Assembly: GCA_021927905.1 (NCBI GenBank) | Contig: BLLK01000047.1 | Location: 4,278,001-4,342,000, forward strand | From: Chaetoceros tenuissimus | Taxonomy: Eukaryota > Bacillariophyta > Thalassiosirophyceae > Chaetocerotales > Chaetocerotaceae | Reading direction: 5' to 3' | Length of the DNA stretch: 64,000 bases | In this document: positions 50,779 to 60,973 of the stretch, piece after piece | Layout of the letters: the number at the start of each line of letters is the position of its first letter | How positions within the stretch are numbered: the first letter of the stretch is position 1 | The notes under the pieces: generated by a model | The model's database searches: none | What the model was told of the DNA's origin: nothing | The model's input: only the letters and a program-made list of their open reading frames with translations | Program-made: the position numbers and the translations under genes

Positions 50779-51986
50779 ATGGTATCACAAGAACTTGGTA
50801 TTCTAGGAATAGCAGCAGCCATCACAGGCGGGATTCAAGGCCTCGGTTTTCTCGTAGCCTATGCACTTCAAACTGAAAAGTTTTACGATATTCTCGGAGG
50901 TATCAACTTTCTCGCTATTGGAATCTATTCTGCAATTGATGGATCTAGTGATGATCAGTTGTGGAGTGATGATCCTCGTAAAATTTCAGCAACTGTTTTG
51001 TTTCTCGTGAGTCGTCTTTGGCTTTTGACGTTTTTAGCTTGGAGAGCTCATGAACGTGGTGGTAAGTTTATATATGATATGTTATGAGAAGTCTAGCAGT
51101 TGATCTAATGAAATATGTATATCTTAGGTGATGCAAGATTTGATGAATGGCTTGGATATGATAAATTCTTTATCTTTGGCTTTGTATGGTTCTTTCAAGC
51201 AGTTTGGGTCTTTTGCATTTCTTTGCCGATTATTTTCATCAATGGATCTGATAAGGTTTATGATGGATTGAATCCTATTGATTACGTGTCTATTGTGTTC
51301 TTTGCAATTGCTATTGTTGTAGAGATTGCAGCTGATGTACAAAAGGCTGTATGGGTCAAGAAAGGTAGACAAGGTGGATTCTGCCAAGGTGAGTGCAAGG
51401 GATATACATATATCTTTGTATCTTGAGTATCTTTCTCATTTTGACTTCCTCTCTCACAAACTGTCATAGTTGGTGTATGGAAATATTCAAGACATCCAAA
51501 CTACTTTGGTGAAATGTTGCAATGGTGGTGCGCATTTGGACTTGCATTTTATTCTGGAACTGGTTGGGATGATGCACAATGGTGGACTAGCATCCTTTCT
51601 CCTCTCATGACTATGCAAATTCTCCTCAATACCTCTGGAACAGGAGTAGCGAATGCAAATGGAAAGAATCTAAAGAGATACTATGATAAAGTTCCTGAGG
51701 CATATGCTAAATATCGTAAGGAAACTAGTATTCTTATTCCAATGGTAGGATATCAATACGTTCCAATGTTTCTCAAGAGAACCATCTTTTTCGATTGGGC
51801 CAAGTATGAGTACAAGCCTGAAGAGAGCAAACGTGAGTAAGAGTCTGTTTGGCAATAAGTACGTTTTACAACTAGTAAAGTACTTTATTCTCATGCGTGT
51901 TCTTTATCTTTTTCATATTTCAATAGCTGACTTTAATTACAATACCTTTGCCTCTTGAACACACAGCTGATGAGGAAGAGAAATGA
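50779..51986 (+). CDS. DUF1295 / steroid 5-alpha-reductase-like membrane enzyme
   Basis: Exons 50779-51061, 51128-51388, 51470-51832 and 51967-51986, all phase 1, give 308 residues. Several hydrophobic helices are present. The signature VWKYSRHPNYFGEMLQWW is the Arg-His-Pro-Asn-Tyr-x-Gly-Glu motif of the DUF1295/steroid-5-alpha-reductase and isoprenylcysteine methyltransferase superfamily, placed in the C-terminal third with LNTSGTGV...YRKETSILIP after it. Such enzymes reduce or methylate lipids in the ER using NADPH or SAM; the substrate is unknown. The last intron begins inside the codon before an immediate in-frame stop (TAA 51838-51840), so retention changes only the last few residues. 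Confidence 0.85.
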
Positions 51987-52073
51987 AAATCTCATTCGAG
52001 GAATTTAGTCTAAAGCTAACTTTATAAATAGCGAATTTTATGTTTACATAATTATACTTTAATGCCCAAGTTC

Positions 52074-53129
52074 CTATTGCTGTTTACCATCTTCTATAAG
52101 TCTCTTTCCACCCGTTTTACTCACCAACTCCGTATTCTCAATCTTGACTTCATGACTGACAGCCTTGACCATATCATATATAGTAAGCGCAGCAACACTT
52201 GCACCAGCCAAAGCTTCCATTTCAACTCCAGTCTTGTGACTTACACTACATTCACATTCCACAATGGCTCTATTCCCTTCTAAACGAATATCAATCTTTA
52301 CATTTTCCAAAGGAAGTGGATGACATAATGGAATTAGATCTGAAGTCCTTTTGGAAGCCATGATACCTGCTATCTTCGCAGTTGAGAATATAGGTCCCTT
52401 TTTACCAATCATTTCATGATTTTCACTTGTTGTATTGATTCCAAGTGCTGACATTACTGATGGAGGGAATAATACAGTTGACCTCGCCTTGGCCGTTCGT
52501 CTCGTTACAATCTTGTGTCCTACATCTACCATACTTGCTTGATCACCACTTGAATTCAAATGCGTAAATGGCTGACTTGACTCATTTGATATGTGCGTAT
52601 CTTTTATTTCTTCTTCTACAGCTTCTACATTACTATTGCTGCTATTATATTCAGATTTTGCCTCATTTGCAATATCTTGCATCTTTTGATCCAAATCTTG
52701 ATTCAAAGTCTTTTCGTAAATAGCTTTCGCTTCTCTAGCTTTGGCAACAGCATCTAGAAATTCTTGATTGTAAACTTTATCAATGGAATTGGATCCCCAA
52801 GCTGCCTTTTCTTCCTTTGAGAAATTATAAATGGCTTCTCGATCTGCATTCATTTCTTCAATGGTCAATTCTTGTTCTGGCGGTTGAGAGGGTATAGATG
52901 ATGCTGCATCATTTTGATTATTTGATATGTTTTGAGCAGAGTCATCCGTTCCAAATAAAGAAATTCGTTCCTCTTGCAATTCTTTCAATTGATCTTGATA
53001 GGATTGATGATGTTCTTTGGAATCTTTGGAAAAGAATCTAAACTGAGAAACTGGTCCTCTGATCGCAGTCCTTCTTTGAAGAGGACTCAGATATATGTGT
53101 CGAAGAGATCTCACAGCTATTCTTTTCAT
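52074..53129 (-). CDS. CNX3: cyclic pyranopterin monophosphate synthase (molybdenum cofactor), mitochondrial form
   Basis: 351 residues, one exon. The C-terminal ~160 residues are MoaC: SSGDQASMVDVGHK at the start, then TAKIAGIMASKRTSDLIPLCHPLPL, VSHKTGVEMEALAGASVAALTIYDM and a C-terminal SKTGGK. It converts the cyclised GTP intermediate to cPMP with the MoaA partner. The N-terminus (MKRIAVRSLRHIYLSPLQRR) is Arg-rich without acids, a typical mitochondrial transit peptide, in keeping with cPMP synthesis in mitochondria. A long Glu/Gln/Ser-rich linker sits between. Confidence 0.93.
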   Translation of the reverse strand: MKRIAVRSLRHIYLSPLQRRTAIRGPVSQFRFFSKDSKEHHQSYQDQLKELQEERISLFGTDDSAQNISNNQNDAASSIPSQPPEQELTIEEMNADREAIYNFSKEEKAAWGSNSIDKVYNQEFLDAVAKAREAKAIYEKTLNQDLDQKMQDIANEAKSEYNSSNSNVEAVEEEIKDTHISNESSQPFTHLNSSGDQASMVDVGHKIVTRRTAKARSTVLFPPSVMSALGINTTSENHEMIGKKGPIFSTAKIAGIMASKRTSDLIPLCHPLPLENVKIDIRLEGNRAIVECECSVSHKTGVEMEALAGASVAALTIYDMVKAVSHEVKIENTELVSKTGGKRLIEDGKQQ

Positions 53130-53385
53130 TTTTATCTGAAATTATATTTACAAAGGGGATGAAATATGCAGTACGAAAAGATATGAAAGAACTTTGAGAT
53201 GAGAGATACAAAAATGAATGGTTGTCAGCAAACACGTTGTTCGTGATCATGTCAAAAGACGTTAAGGAAACGTTTCTTCAAATTATTTCAAATTCCTTTT
53301 TCGACCTGGTCCAAGTCTTGTTCTTTATAATAAATTCAAGAAAGATATTTATAATTATTAAAAAAGTTTACGCACTTTCAAAGTT

Positions 53386-55125
53386 TTACATGAATGAAAA
53401 AGTAAAACCAGAACTCTGTGTAGGTGAAGCTTTATTTTCTCCATCCTTTTCCTCAAACATTTTTGCCTTTTCTAATACACTGATACCTTTTGACTTGACT
53501 TCTTTTCCATCATTCTCATTCTCTTCATTACTTTCATCTACGTCATCAGTCCAGGCTTCGCATTGCCATCCCTTCTCCGACTCTAAAGTAGCCTCCTTCA
53601 ATAAAGCTGGTCTCTTCTCCTTTAACTTTTCTACGAACTTGTCTAATAACTCATCTGGTTGAGTAGCTTCTCTGCGATCTCTACAACCTGAAATCTGTTG
53701 CGGTTTAGTTTTGAGAAACCTCAATACATCAGGTAAATTACTCGCACTGACATAGTTTTGAGTCAAGGCAATCGACATTCCATCATCCAAATTTAAAACA
53801 CAATGCCACCAACCATGAGGAACAAACAGAATATCCCCTTCATTGACAGTACATTCCAACGGCCGTTTCGAAACATCTGGATTATTACGTTGCTTGACAT
53901 GATCATTCCAATGGGATAGATACCATTCACCTAATGAAATAGGCATGACAACATCATCTCCATTGGGACTAGGATATACTCCTGGAGGAGGCACACCTGG
54001 TGGATAAAATATCCATCGCTTTCTACCTCGAATAGGTGCATTCCAAGCATGTGTCGCGTTAGGATCAATGTGAAAACTAGATCCTGATCGTTTCGGTCCA
54101 ATAATGATCCATCGATGATCTGGTCGTTTCCCTTTGCCCAATAGAGAGAATAAATCATGTCCATGTTCTGCTTCGTCGTCAAAATAAGGACAGAAAGATT
54201 TCAAATCACCTAAAAAGTCATTTAATAGAGTAGGGCACTTTTGTGCAAAGGTTCTATCAAATAAGTAAAGTGGTGCTTCTTCCGTCGCACTCTCACAGTA
54301 TTGAGCATAGGAAGCCATGCTAAATTGTGCTGGCAAAGGTGCTGCTCCACTCGTAGCTCGAAATGTCATGTCTCGAGTCTGTTGACATAGATATTCCTTG
54401 TTCCACTTTTGACTCGCTCTCCATGATTTCGTAGCACCTCGTACAATCAATGGAATATTCTTTTCTTCATACTCGGAGAGAAAACGATCTAGTGAGAGAT
54501 TCTCTGCATCTTCTGTAATCACATTATTCACTGAAAGCCATGATTCTTGTAATGCAAAGGATCGACAAAGCCATGAACGAAAGAAAGTGTCACTGTAAAT
54601 ACCCTTGATAGAAATTGGTACATGATTCTGAAACATTTCTAATTTTCCATTTGTTTTCAAGGTAGAATGCACAAATGTATCCCGCCAACACTTTTGAAAA
54701 TCAAAGCCAACTTTTCCAAAATACCTCAAGACTAAATCACGCCAAAGTTCATCATGATGACCGGCTACATATGCAAATCTTGAAGCTTGAACGACATTTG
54801 CTAAACTCTTTCCATCTAAAAATTGAAAAATAGATATAATTTGTTCATCATTCATACATTTTAAATTGCCAAGGCCATTTTCACGCACAGCATCGGATTG
54901 AGCCATGAAAATGTTTCCATAAGGGAGAGCACCGTATGGATGTGAAAAGAGAGTCCCGAGTCCTTCTTGATCTGCTTTGGGAAGAGGTGGGAGGGATGGT
55001 GATGCTCCATTGCCGTTGAGTGTTCGTGCTGCTGCTTCTCTTGCAATCTCTTTGAAACGTCTCTTTTGTCTCTTGCTTTGTTGAGACTGTTTAGAAGATT
55101 GAAGCTTTCGTTTTTCAATTGCCAT
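53386..55125 (-). CDS. F-box plus JmjC-domain oxygenase (JMJD6-like)
   Basis: 579 residues. A basic N-terminus (SKRQKRR) is followed by an F-box-like stretch at ~92-132 (IISIFQFLDGKSLANVVQAS...LWRDL). The JmjC cupin follows: RWIIIGPKRSGSSFHIDPNATHAWN holds the Fe(II)-binding H352 and D354, and FVPHGWWHCVLNL has the second iron His (441). The RGRKRWIFYPP between them is typical of the JMJD6/PTDSR group. These use Fe(II) and 2-oxoglutarate to hydroxylate Lys or demethylate Arg/Lys in protein. The F-box suggests SCF attachment, as in some plant and protist JmjC proteins. The Glu-rich C-terminal tail is unique. Confidence 0.9.
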   Translation of the reverse strand: MAIEKRKLQSSKQSQQSKRQKRRFKEIAREAAARTLNGNGASPSLPPLPKADQEGLGTLFSHPYGALPYGNIFMAQSDAVRENGLGNLKCMNDEQIISIFQFLDGKSLANVVQASRFAYVAGHHDELWRDLVLRYFGKVGFDFQKCWRDTFVHSTLKTNGKLEMFQNHVPISIKGIYSDTFFRSWLCRSFALQESWLSVNNVITEDAENLSLDRFLSEYEEKNIPLIVRGATKSWRASQKWNKEYLCQQTRDMTFRATSGAAPLPAQFSMASYAQYCESATEEAPLYLFDRTFAQKCPTLLNDFLGDLKSFCPYFDDEAEHGHDLFSLLGKGKRPDHRWIIIGPKRSGSSFHIDPNATHAWNAPIRGRKRWIFYPPGVPPPGVYPSPNGDDVVMPISLGEWYLSHWNDHVKQRNNPDVSKRPLECTVNEGDILFVPHGWWHCVLNLDDGMSIALTQNYVSASNLPDVLRFLKTKPQQISGCRDRREATQPDELLDKFVEKLKEKRPALLKEATLESEKGWQCEAWTDDVDESNEENENDGKEVKSKGISVLEKAKMFEEKDGENKASPTQSSGFTFSFM

Positions 55126-55565
55126 GATGATGAAGGTGAATTATATGAATAGATTGAAGTGAAATAGAAAAGATTGTTGTTGAGAAGAGCTTCGCATTTC
55201 GCATTTCGCAACAAAAAAATAGAAAACGAATGGCTGGAAAGCCTTCTTCATATTGTGACATTGAAATGGCCTAAATGACCTTGTCCGAAAAATAAACTTT
55301 CATTTCACTTTTTTACTCGCTTCAATTAGTCTACCCTCATAATAATTGTAGCGACAAACTTTTGGACTTAAGCTATAAATTGTATCATATTGAATGGATA
55401 GCTAGTTTTGCTTTTTCCACAATGAGATAGCAATTCAAAAACAAAAATCAAACATCCTTTACAAAACAAAAATATTGAAAATTTTATATAATTTACGAAC
55501 ACTTTATTGAACACAAAAGCTTCAATGATAGAATCAAAAACTATCTGAAATCTTTATCCATGTTA
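55126..55565. other. intergenic region, partly duplicated near 59 kb
   Basis: Upstream of the JmjC gene. Stretches such as GCTTCGCA, AATGGCTGG and GAAATGGCCTAAATGAC near 55190-55300 recur, less exactly, near 59060-59165. The remainder is 3' flank of the Cys-repeat gene. Confidence 0.45.
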
Positions 55566-57308
55566 TTAGATTTCGCAGTTTACATCGTTTGGTGATGAGC
55601 AGCATGATTCTGTCAGCTGGAAACCGCCATTATGATTTGAGTTCCCACCACAAAAAGAACATGCTCGGAAAGAGGAGCACTCATCATTTTGAACACTTAA
55701 GGAAGTTATATCTTCAGCTTCACGAACCGCTTCATAGCAAGAATCTTCAGAAAAGCAGCTTGAGTCTCCAATATGGAAAGTAGAAAGAGCCTTTGAATTG
55801 AAAGCAATTGCATAGCAAGAATTATCTTCAACGCAGCTTGAGTCTCCAATATAGAAAGTAGAAAGAGCCTTTGAATTGAAAGCAATATTAATGCAAGATT
55901 CTTTTTTAACACAGCTTGAGTCTCCAATATGGAAAGTAACAAGAGCGTCTGAATTATGTGGAGTGAAATGGCAAGCTTCATATTCAACGCAGCTTGAGTC
56001 TCCGATATGGACAGAAGAAAGTACCTCTGAATCGTAAGCAATATAATTGCAAGATCGCCAAGAAGAGCAGCTATTTCTTCCAACAAACAGATTCAATACC
56101 TCTGTACTCCAATGACCTATGTTCTTACAAGAACCATTGTGTGAGCAGCTTTTCGCTGATATTTTTAGTACACTACCGACTGCACTATTTGCACCAATGC
56201 CTCTGCACGAGGATTCGCCTTTACACGCCTCACTACAGATGATATAGGACGCATTGCTTGACCAGTCTTTTGCGCAAGCGTTGTCCCCTGTACAACATCC
56301 TTCGATGCTACAAAAGGTAGCCAAAGACTGGTCATCTTCATCCAGCCAATTTTCCATATCATTTGAAGAGCTGCCTCTTTTTCTAAACAAACTACAATTT
56401 GGTGCTTTGGATGGCTCATTCGAAGGCTCAATGGACGGCTGAGAGGAAACAGATGGCTCATTCGAAGGCTCCTTAGACGGCTGAGAAGAAACAGATGGCT
56501 TGTCGGAAGGCTCCTTGGACGGCTGAGAGGAAACAGATGGCTTGTTCGAAGGCTCCTTGGACGGCTGAGAAGAAATAGATGGCTCATTCGAAGGCTCCTT
56601 GGACGGCTGAGAAGAAACAGATGGCCTATTTGAAGGCTCGATAGACGGCTTAGAAGAAAGGGATGGGGAAGGACTTGGTACATTGGAGGGAACCATTGTA
56701 GAGAAAATTTCTTCAATGAACACAGTTTTCTCAGTCATAGCAAGTGAGCGTTTCCACAACTTGCTCAGCTCTTTTTTGTTCTTTTTCATGTGTTTCAAGA
56801 GATGAACTTTAGTAACATCAAAAACTTGTAAAAGGACTTCCGTCAGGCCATTGCTAGCGCAGGTTGATGTATCAGGACTGCACTCTTCAATGTTGAATTC
56901 ACTGCATAAGCTTTTCTCAAAAAAACCTTGGATGAAGGCACAGTCGCAACTGCCTTTCATGGTTAGTCTCATGAACGCATAGCTCTCTTTTTCCTCAGAA
57001 GCTACAGTTCCTTTAGGCTTCTTATCCATTCCTTTCCAATTGAAACAATTAGGTTTCTTGGTGCCTTTCAATGCATGGTCTGTCTGGATTGAGTTGTCTT
57101 CTACTTTTCCAACAACATTGAATGTCACAACCTTGCCATCAGTCTCCACTATGATGCTATTGGTATGATCCTCAATACCCCCATTGTCACTGCTGTCTTC
57201 TTGCAATCCTTTGTTTAGTACAGCCTGTGTTCCTACTTCTTCGGAAGCTGAAACAGAGGCCAAGGCAGCTGTAAGGAAAATAAACCCAATTCTTTTTAGA
57301 AGCAACAT
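55566..57308 (-). CDS. secreted protein with PS-repeat stalk and Cys-ladder repeat domain
   Basis: 580 residues, one exon. Signal peptide LLLKRIGFIFLTAALASVSA. Residues ~25-210 are a Cys-containing domain of unknown type. A stalk of about six 14-residue units of type SSQPSKEPSNEPSV follows (~210-300; the DNA is a 42-bp minisatellite near 56410-56655). The rest is Cys-rich. After GCCTGDNAC come about seven turns of type xxIGDSSCxxxxSCxxI, spaced 22-26 residues, with two Cys four residues apart in each turn and matching Ala/Asn/Ser loops (NSKALSTF). Regular turns with stacked Cys suit a beta-solenoid. Function unknown; wall or surface location likely. Confidence 0.8.
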   Translation of the reverse strand: MLLLKRIGFIFLTAALASVSASEEVGTQAVLNKGLQEDSSDNGGIEDHTNSIIVETDGKVVTFNVVGKVEDNSIQTDHALKGTKKPNCFNWKGMDKKPKGTVASEEKESYAFMRLTMKGSCDCAFIQGFFEKSLCSEFNIEECSPDTSTCASNGLTEVLLQVFDVTKVHLLKHMKKNKKELSKLWKRSLAMTEKTVFIEEIFSTMVPSNVPSPSPSLSSKPSIEPSNRPSVSSQPSKEPSNEPSISSQPSKEPSNKPSVSSQPSKEPSDKPSVSSQPSKEPSNEPSVSSQPSIEPSNEPSKAPNCSLFRKRGSSSNDMENWLDEDDQSLATFCSIEGCCTGDNACAKDWSSNASYIICSEACKGESSCRGIGANSAVGSVLKISAKSCSHNGSCKNIGHWSTEVLNLFVGRNSCSSWRSCNYIAYDSEVLSSVHIGDSSCVEYEACHFTPHNSDALVTFHIGDSSCVKKESCINIAFNSKALSTFYIGDSSCVEDNSCYAIAFNSKALSTFHIGDSSCFSEDSCYEAVREAEDITSLSVQNDECSSFRACSFCGGNSNHNGGFQLTESCCSSPNDVNCEI

Positions 57309-57597
57309 TTGAGTTTGAGTAGAGGAAGCAACTTCGTTGAAGGTTTCTATTTTATGTTGTGGTTTGAAATGTTTTTATGTTGAGACCGCTGTGTGTGTTG
57401 TGTTTCTATCCGCGCGGCCGGCTCGCCAACGGTATTGTTTGGCGGCAACCGTTTACAACCGTTAAGTAACAGATTTTCACCTTCCATCGGCTTCGTTTTT
57501 CTTTCATTTTTTACTCAAACTTTTTCACTACAACAACAAAGACGAAGTAATCTATAAATTAATGATTACAGTAGAATAAATAAATATATATATAAGT

Positions 57598-57815
57598 TCA
57601 CTACTCTCTCCATTACTATTCCTAAACTACTCACTTCAGGATGCAAATGATTCCACATGATTTTTAAAAATATCCTTTTGCATAAGAAGCATCATTTTCG
57701 TCTCCTCTTCATGACTCTGTTGAAACAAAATCAAATTATTCCTTGTTTCCAAAGGCACTGAAGGAGATTTGATTTTAAAACTTCGGATCGATCTACAAAT
57801 GTCTTGAGTGTATAC
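57598..57815 (-). pseudogene. fragment of the 3' end of the zinc-finger gene at 59288-60973
   Basis: About 215 bases matching 59262-59520 with substitutions and small deletions: CCATTACTATTCCTAAACTA, AAAATATCCTTTTGC, ATGACTCTGTT, CAAATTATTCC and TTTCCAAAGGCAC(T/A)GAAGGA all recur in order. It therefore holds the last ~75 codons and the 3' flank. No intact frame. It lies directly 3' of the decayed Cys-repeat gene. Confidence 0.85.
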
Positions 57816-57819
57816 ATGC

Positions 57820-58920
57820 CAATACGTTTCTATAGCATTATGACATTGCTTTCCTTCGAGTGTGGTACTAAGAACCTCAAAACAAGATTTTTCATTGAGC
57901 AGCTCAAGTTTCCAATGCGAAAAGTGAATAGTACCTTTGAATCTACAATAATATCCCAGCGAGAGTATTCGGAAACGCAGCTCGTGTCTCCAACATTGAA
58001 ATTAGAAAATGCTGTAGAATCTAACATCATATCAGCACAAGAATATTCCAAAGTACTGCTTTTGCGTTCAACATGTAGAATACTTCTACAAAAAGAAATA
58101 TCTGCAAATGATTTTCATAACTGCAATTTGAACAAGATTTTTCCATTAAGCAGCTTAAGTCTCCAATATCAATTTTGGATAGTACCCTGGACCAGAAAGC
58201 AATATACATAATTTTTCCATAGAACAACTTGAGTCTCCAATTTGAAAAGCAGAATATATGTAAGATCCTGAACCAATCAGAGTACAAGAATAATCAGAAG
58301 CACAGCTAAAATGCCCAATGTGAAAAGTACAAAGTACGTTCGACGCTTCAGCAATTCAAAAGCATGACTCTTCAGAAGTGCAGCTATTTTGTCCAATATA
58401 AGAAAGCTCTAATACTGCTTTACTTGATCGACCTACACCAAGACAAGATTCAGATCCAGAGCAACTATTCTCTGAAAATCGCAATACAGAACCTACTGCA
58501 CTTTTTCCACCCAACACCTTCGCACGAGCCTCTGCCCTGACACGATCCTCTACATACAATATAGGATGCATTATTTGACCAGTAGGCTGCACACGCTCTC
58601 CATTCTGTACAACATTCATGGCTGTCGCAGAAACTAGCTAAAGATTGTCCCTGTGAATGAAACCATATTTTCATATCTTGCGCTCCTTTCCTCTTTATAG
58701 ATCCTGCTCCTTTTGTTAATAAATTGCATCCCTTTGAAATTAATGCGGCTTCAGCTATTTCTTCATTATCTGAAAAAGAAGCGGCTCGAGCAGCACTCAA
58801 GAAGAAAAGGGTATACGCTATTAGTACCAGTATTTGCGGTTCTGCACTTTTTGAGCGAAACAAGATATCATTAGTAGACGAGCGAGGAAAAACTGAGAAC
58901 AATTCAAACTTCCACGTGGT
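57820..58920 (-). pseudogene. decayed paralogue of the Cys-ladder protein
   Basis: Read on the minus strand, pieces in several frames follow the intact gene in order. First a signal-like segment (ILVLIAYTLFFLSAARA), then QSLASFCDSHECCT, SNASYIVC, KSAVGSVLRFSENSCSGSESC, ELSYIGQNSCTSEESC and further IG(D/N)xSC turns to about 57840. At least three frame changes and several stops break it, and no ATG precedes the signal-like segment in its frame. The PS stalk is missing. The copy is clearly older than the repeats at 45-46 kb. Confidence 0.85.
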
Positions 58921-59287
58921 CCTCGTCTTCTTTGAATCTGAAAGATGATAGTAGTGGCCTTTTTTTCTTTACATGGTGGTAAAAGTGAATGAGATATGAT
59001 AATATGGAAAATGTAAATAGAATAGATTTTGCACAGTGAGTGTGTGTGGAAATAGAAAAAAGCTTCGCAATTCTCCTTCAAAAAAATGAATGGCTGCTGG
59101 AGAAAGACATTTGGAAATGGCCTCAATGACAGATGGCAAGTCGTCGAAAATAGAATTTCAATTTCATTTTTTAAGGTATGTCTCAGATGTTTTCGACTAG
59201 CACTTGACACTCCTTCATAATCTATAAAATAATGAATTATCTAATGTTTAAATTTCACTACCCCCTCCATTACTATTCCTAAACTAC
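58903..59287. other. intergenic region
   Basis: The flank between the decayed Cys-repeat gene and the 3' end of the zinc-finger gene. It includes sequence resembling 55190-55300 upstream of the JmjC gene. No gene seen. Confidence 0.4.
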
Positions 59288-60973
59288 TCAATCTTCAGCA
59301 CCAGGATGCAACCGATTCCACATTGTTTTAAAAATATCCTTTTGCGTATAAGAAGCATTCAACAATCGTTTCATTTTCGTTTCTTCGTCATGACTCTGTT
59401 CAAACAAAATCAAATTATTCCTCGTTTCCAAAGGCACAGAAGGACACTTAATCAAATGCTTCACCAACGCATTCAAAGTTTTGGATCGATCTGCAAATGT
59501 TTTAATATTGGAAGGAAAGTATCGTCCACACCTTGCAAATTTAGGTTTTTTCTTGGAAGAATTATTTAAATCAGCTGCACATTTTGATTTCCCTTCACAG
59601 TGTTTACATGCAAATCCTACGAATCCATCTGGTACTGATGATCGTTTGGCACGTTTATCATCTGCAGAATCATAATATACGAATTTGGTTTGTGCAAATG
59701 CCGTAAAAATTAATCTTGTCGTTTCCGTCATGTCTGATGGTTGAAGGAGTTCTTGTTCCATAGGACTCTGATTTTTCAGTCGAGGTGAAGAACTATGACT
59801 TTGTTTGGGGAGTGATTGCTGTGAGTTAGATTGTGCACTATACGAATTCGCACTAGAGGCCGAGGCGGATGTAGGACATGTAAATGTATTATTAAAAGAG
59901 GACATGGTATTCGATGGCAGGTTGGGCATTTGAAGCACATTACTAGTTGTAGTAGTACTAGTAGACTGATTTTGCAACATGAGTTGCTTTTGTTGTTGTT
60001 CCTTTTGTTGTTTCTTCTTTTTTGCCTTTTCCAATTTGGCAGGCAAAGTCCGAAGTTCCTTTCTCGCAACCCGATGTTTGGTCGGCTGAAACCGTTTTTC
60101 TGTAGAAACTTTTGTATTACTATTGGAAGAAGAATTCACCGCAGAAGAGGTAGCTGCACTAGAACTAGTAATACTAACAAGTGGCTGTTGCGGATTGGGA
60201 AAGAATTGCTGTGTATCCAAATTATCAATGGAAGGAGCATAATCACTTCCATATGTCGAAAAGTAAAGAGAAGAAGTATCAAAATTCTCTCGTTGATCCA
60301 CCTGTTTCAACATGTTGACAGTCGGTTGAAACGAAGAATCTGGAAGAGTATCGAACTGTTCTCCATTTAAATTCATGTTCCAGTCACTTGAATCATGCTT
60401 GCTGCCACCATTAAAATTCCAGCAATCAAGTTGTTGACTTAGCAATTGTGAAACTTCACTATCTTTCATGACACTGCTTGTACTAGTCTCTCGGCTATCT
60501 TGATGAAAATGAAGTACAGGCTCATCCACAAGTTTCTCCATGGCTCCTTCATCTCCTTCTGCAATGTCTTCCATAACAGGCGGAGAAGTAAATTCTCCAG
60601 GAAACTGTAGACCCAAATTATTTTTATAGAGACTGTTGATGCCTAACAATTCAGAAGCATTAAAGTACGTATGTTGACTCGTGCTGGGATGCGAAGCTGC
60701 AGATGCGAGAGGATCATCGATTGCACTTGAATAAGAAGTAGAAGCGATGGACGGCTCGACATTTCTATAGGAAGATGGAAATGTTAAGGAGGAGTAGTTA
60801 TGAAAGGCATCATTTGTTTGATTTGTTTCATTCTTTGTTTCATTTGACACATCAGTGATAGCAACGGAGGAACTAGAAGGGTCCTGTTGCTGCTCGTCAT
60901 GACGATTGTTGACCTCTTGACTGCCCATTGCAATCAATTCTTCTCCCATTTGACGCAGTTCTGAAAAGTCCAT
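59288..60973 (-). CDS. diatom-type zinc-finger protein with Gln/Ser-rich region
   Basis: 561 residues, one exon. The first ~330 residues are Ser/Gln/Asn-rich with a basic Gln-rich coiled coil (KKKKQQKEQQQKQ). The C-terminal ~145 residues hold a conserved module: DGFVGFACKHC and KPKFARCGRYFPSNIKTFAD, then SKTLNALVKHLIKC, ending with TQKDIFKTMWNRLH. The Cys/His order C-x2-C ... C ... H-x4-C suggests zinc binding. The family GF.GFAC.HC...GRYFPS.IK is frequent in diatoms; a regulatory role is inferred from the composition. A copy of its 3' end lies at 57598-57815. Confidence 0.75.
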   Translation of the reverse strand: MDFSELRQMGEELIAMGSQEVNNRHDEQQQDPSSSSVAITDVSNETKNETNQTNDAFHNYSSLTFPSSYRNVEPSIASTSYSSAIDDPLASAASHPSTSQHTYFNASELLGINSLYKNNLGLQFPGEFTSPPVMEDIAEGDEGAMEKLVDEPVLHFHQDSRETSTSSVMKDSEVSQLLSQQLDCWNFNGGSKHDSSDWNMNLNGEQFDTLPDSSFQPTVNMLKQVDQRENFDTSSLYFSTYGSDYAPSIDNLDTQQFFPNPQQPLVSITSSSAATSSAVNSSSNSNTKVSTEKRFQPTKHRVARKELRTLPAKLEKAKKKKQQKEQQQKQLMLQNQSTSTTTTSNVLQMPNLPSNTMSSFNNTFTCPTSASASSANSYSAQSNSQQSLPKQSHSSSPRLKNQSPMEQELLQPSDMTETTRLIFTAFAQTKFVYYDSADDKRAKRSSVPDGFVGFACKHCEGKSKCAADLNNSSKKKPKFARCGRYFPSNIKTFADRSKTLNALVKHLIKCPSVPLETRNNLILFEQSHDEETKMKRLLNASYTQKDIFKTMWNRLHPGAED

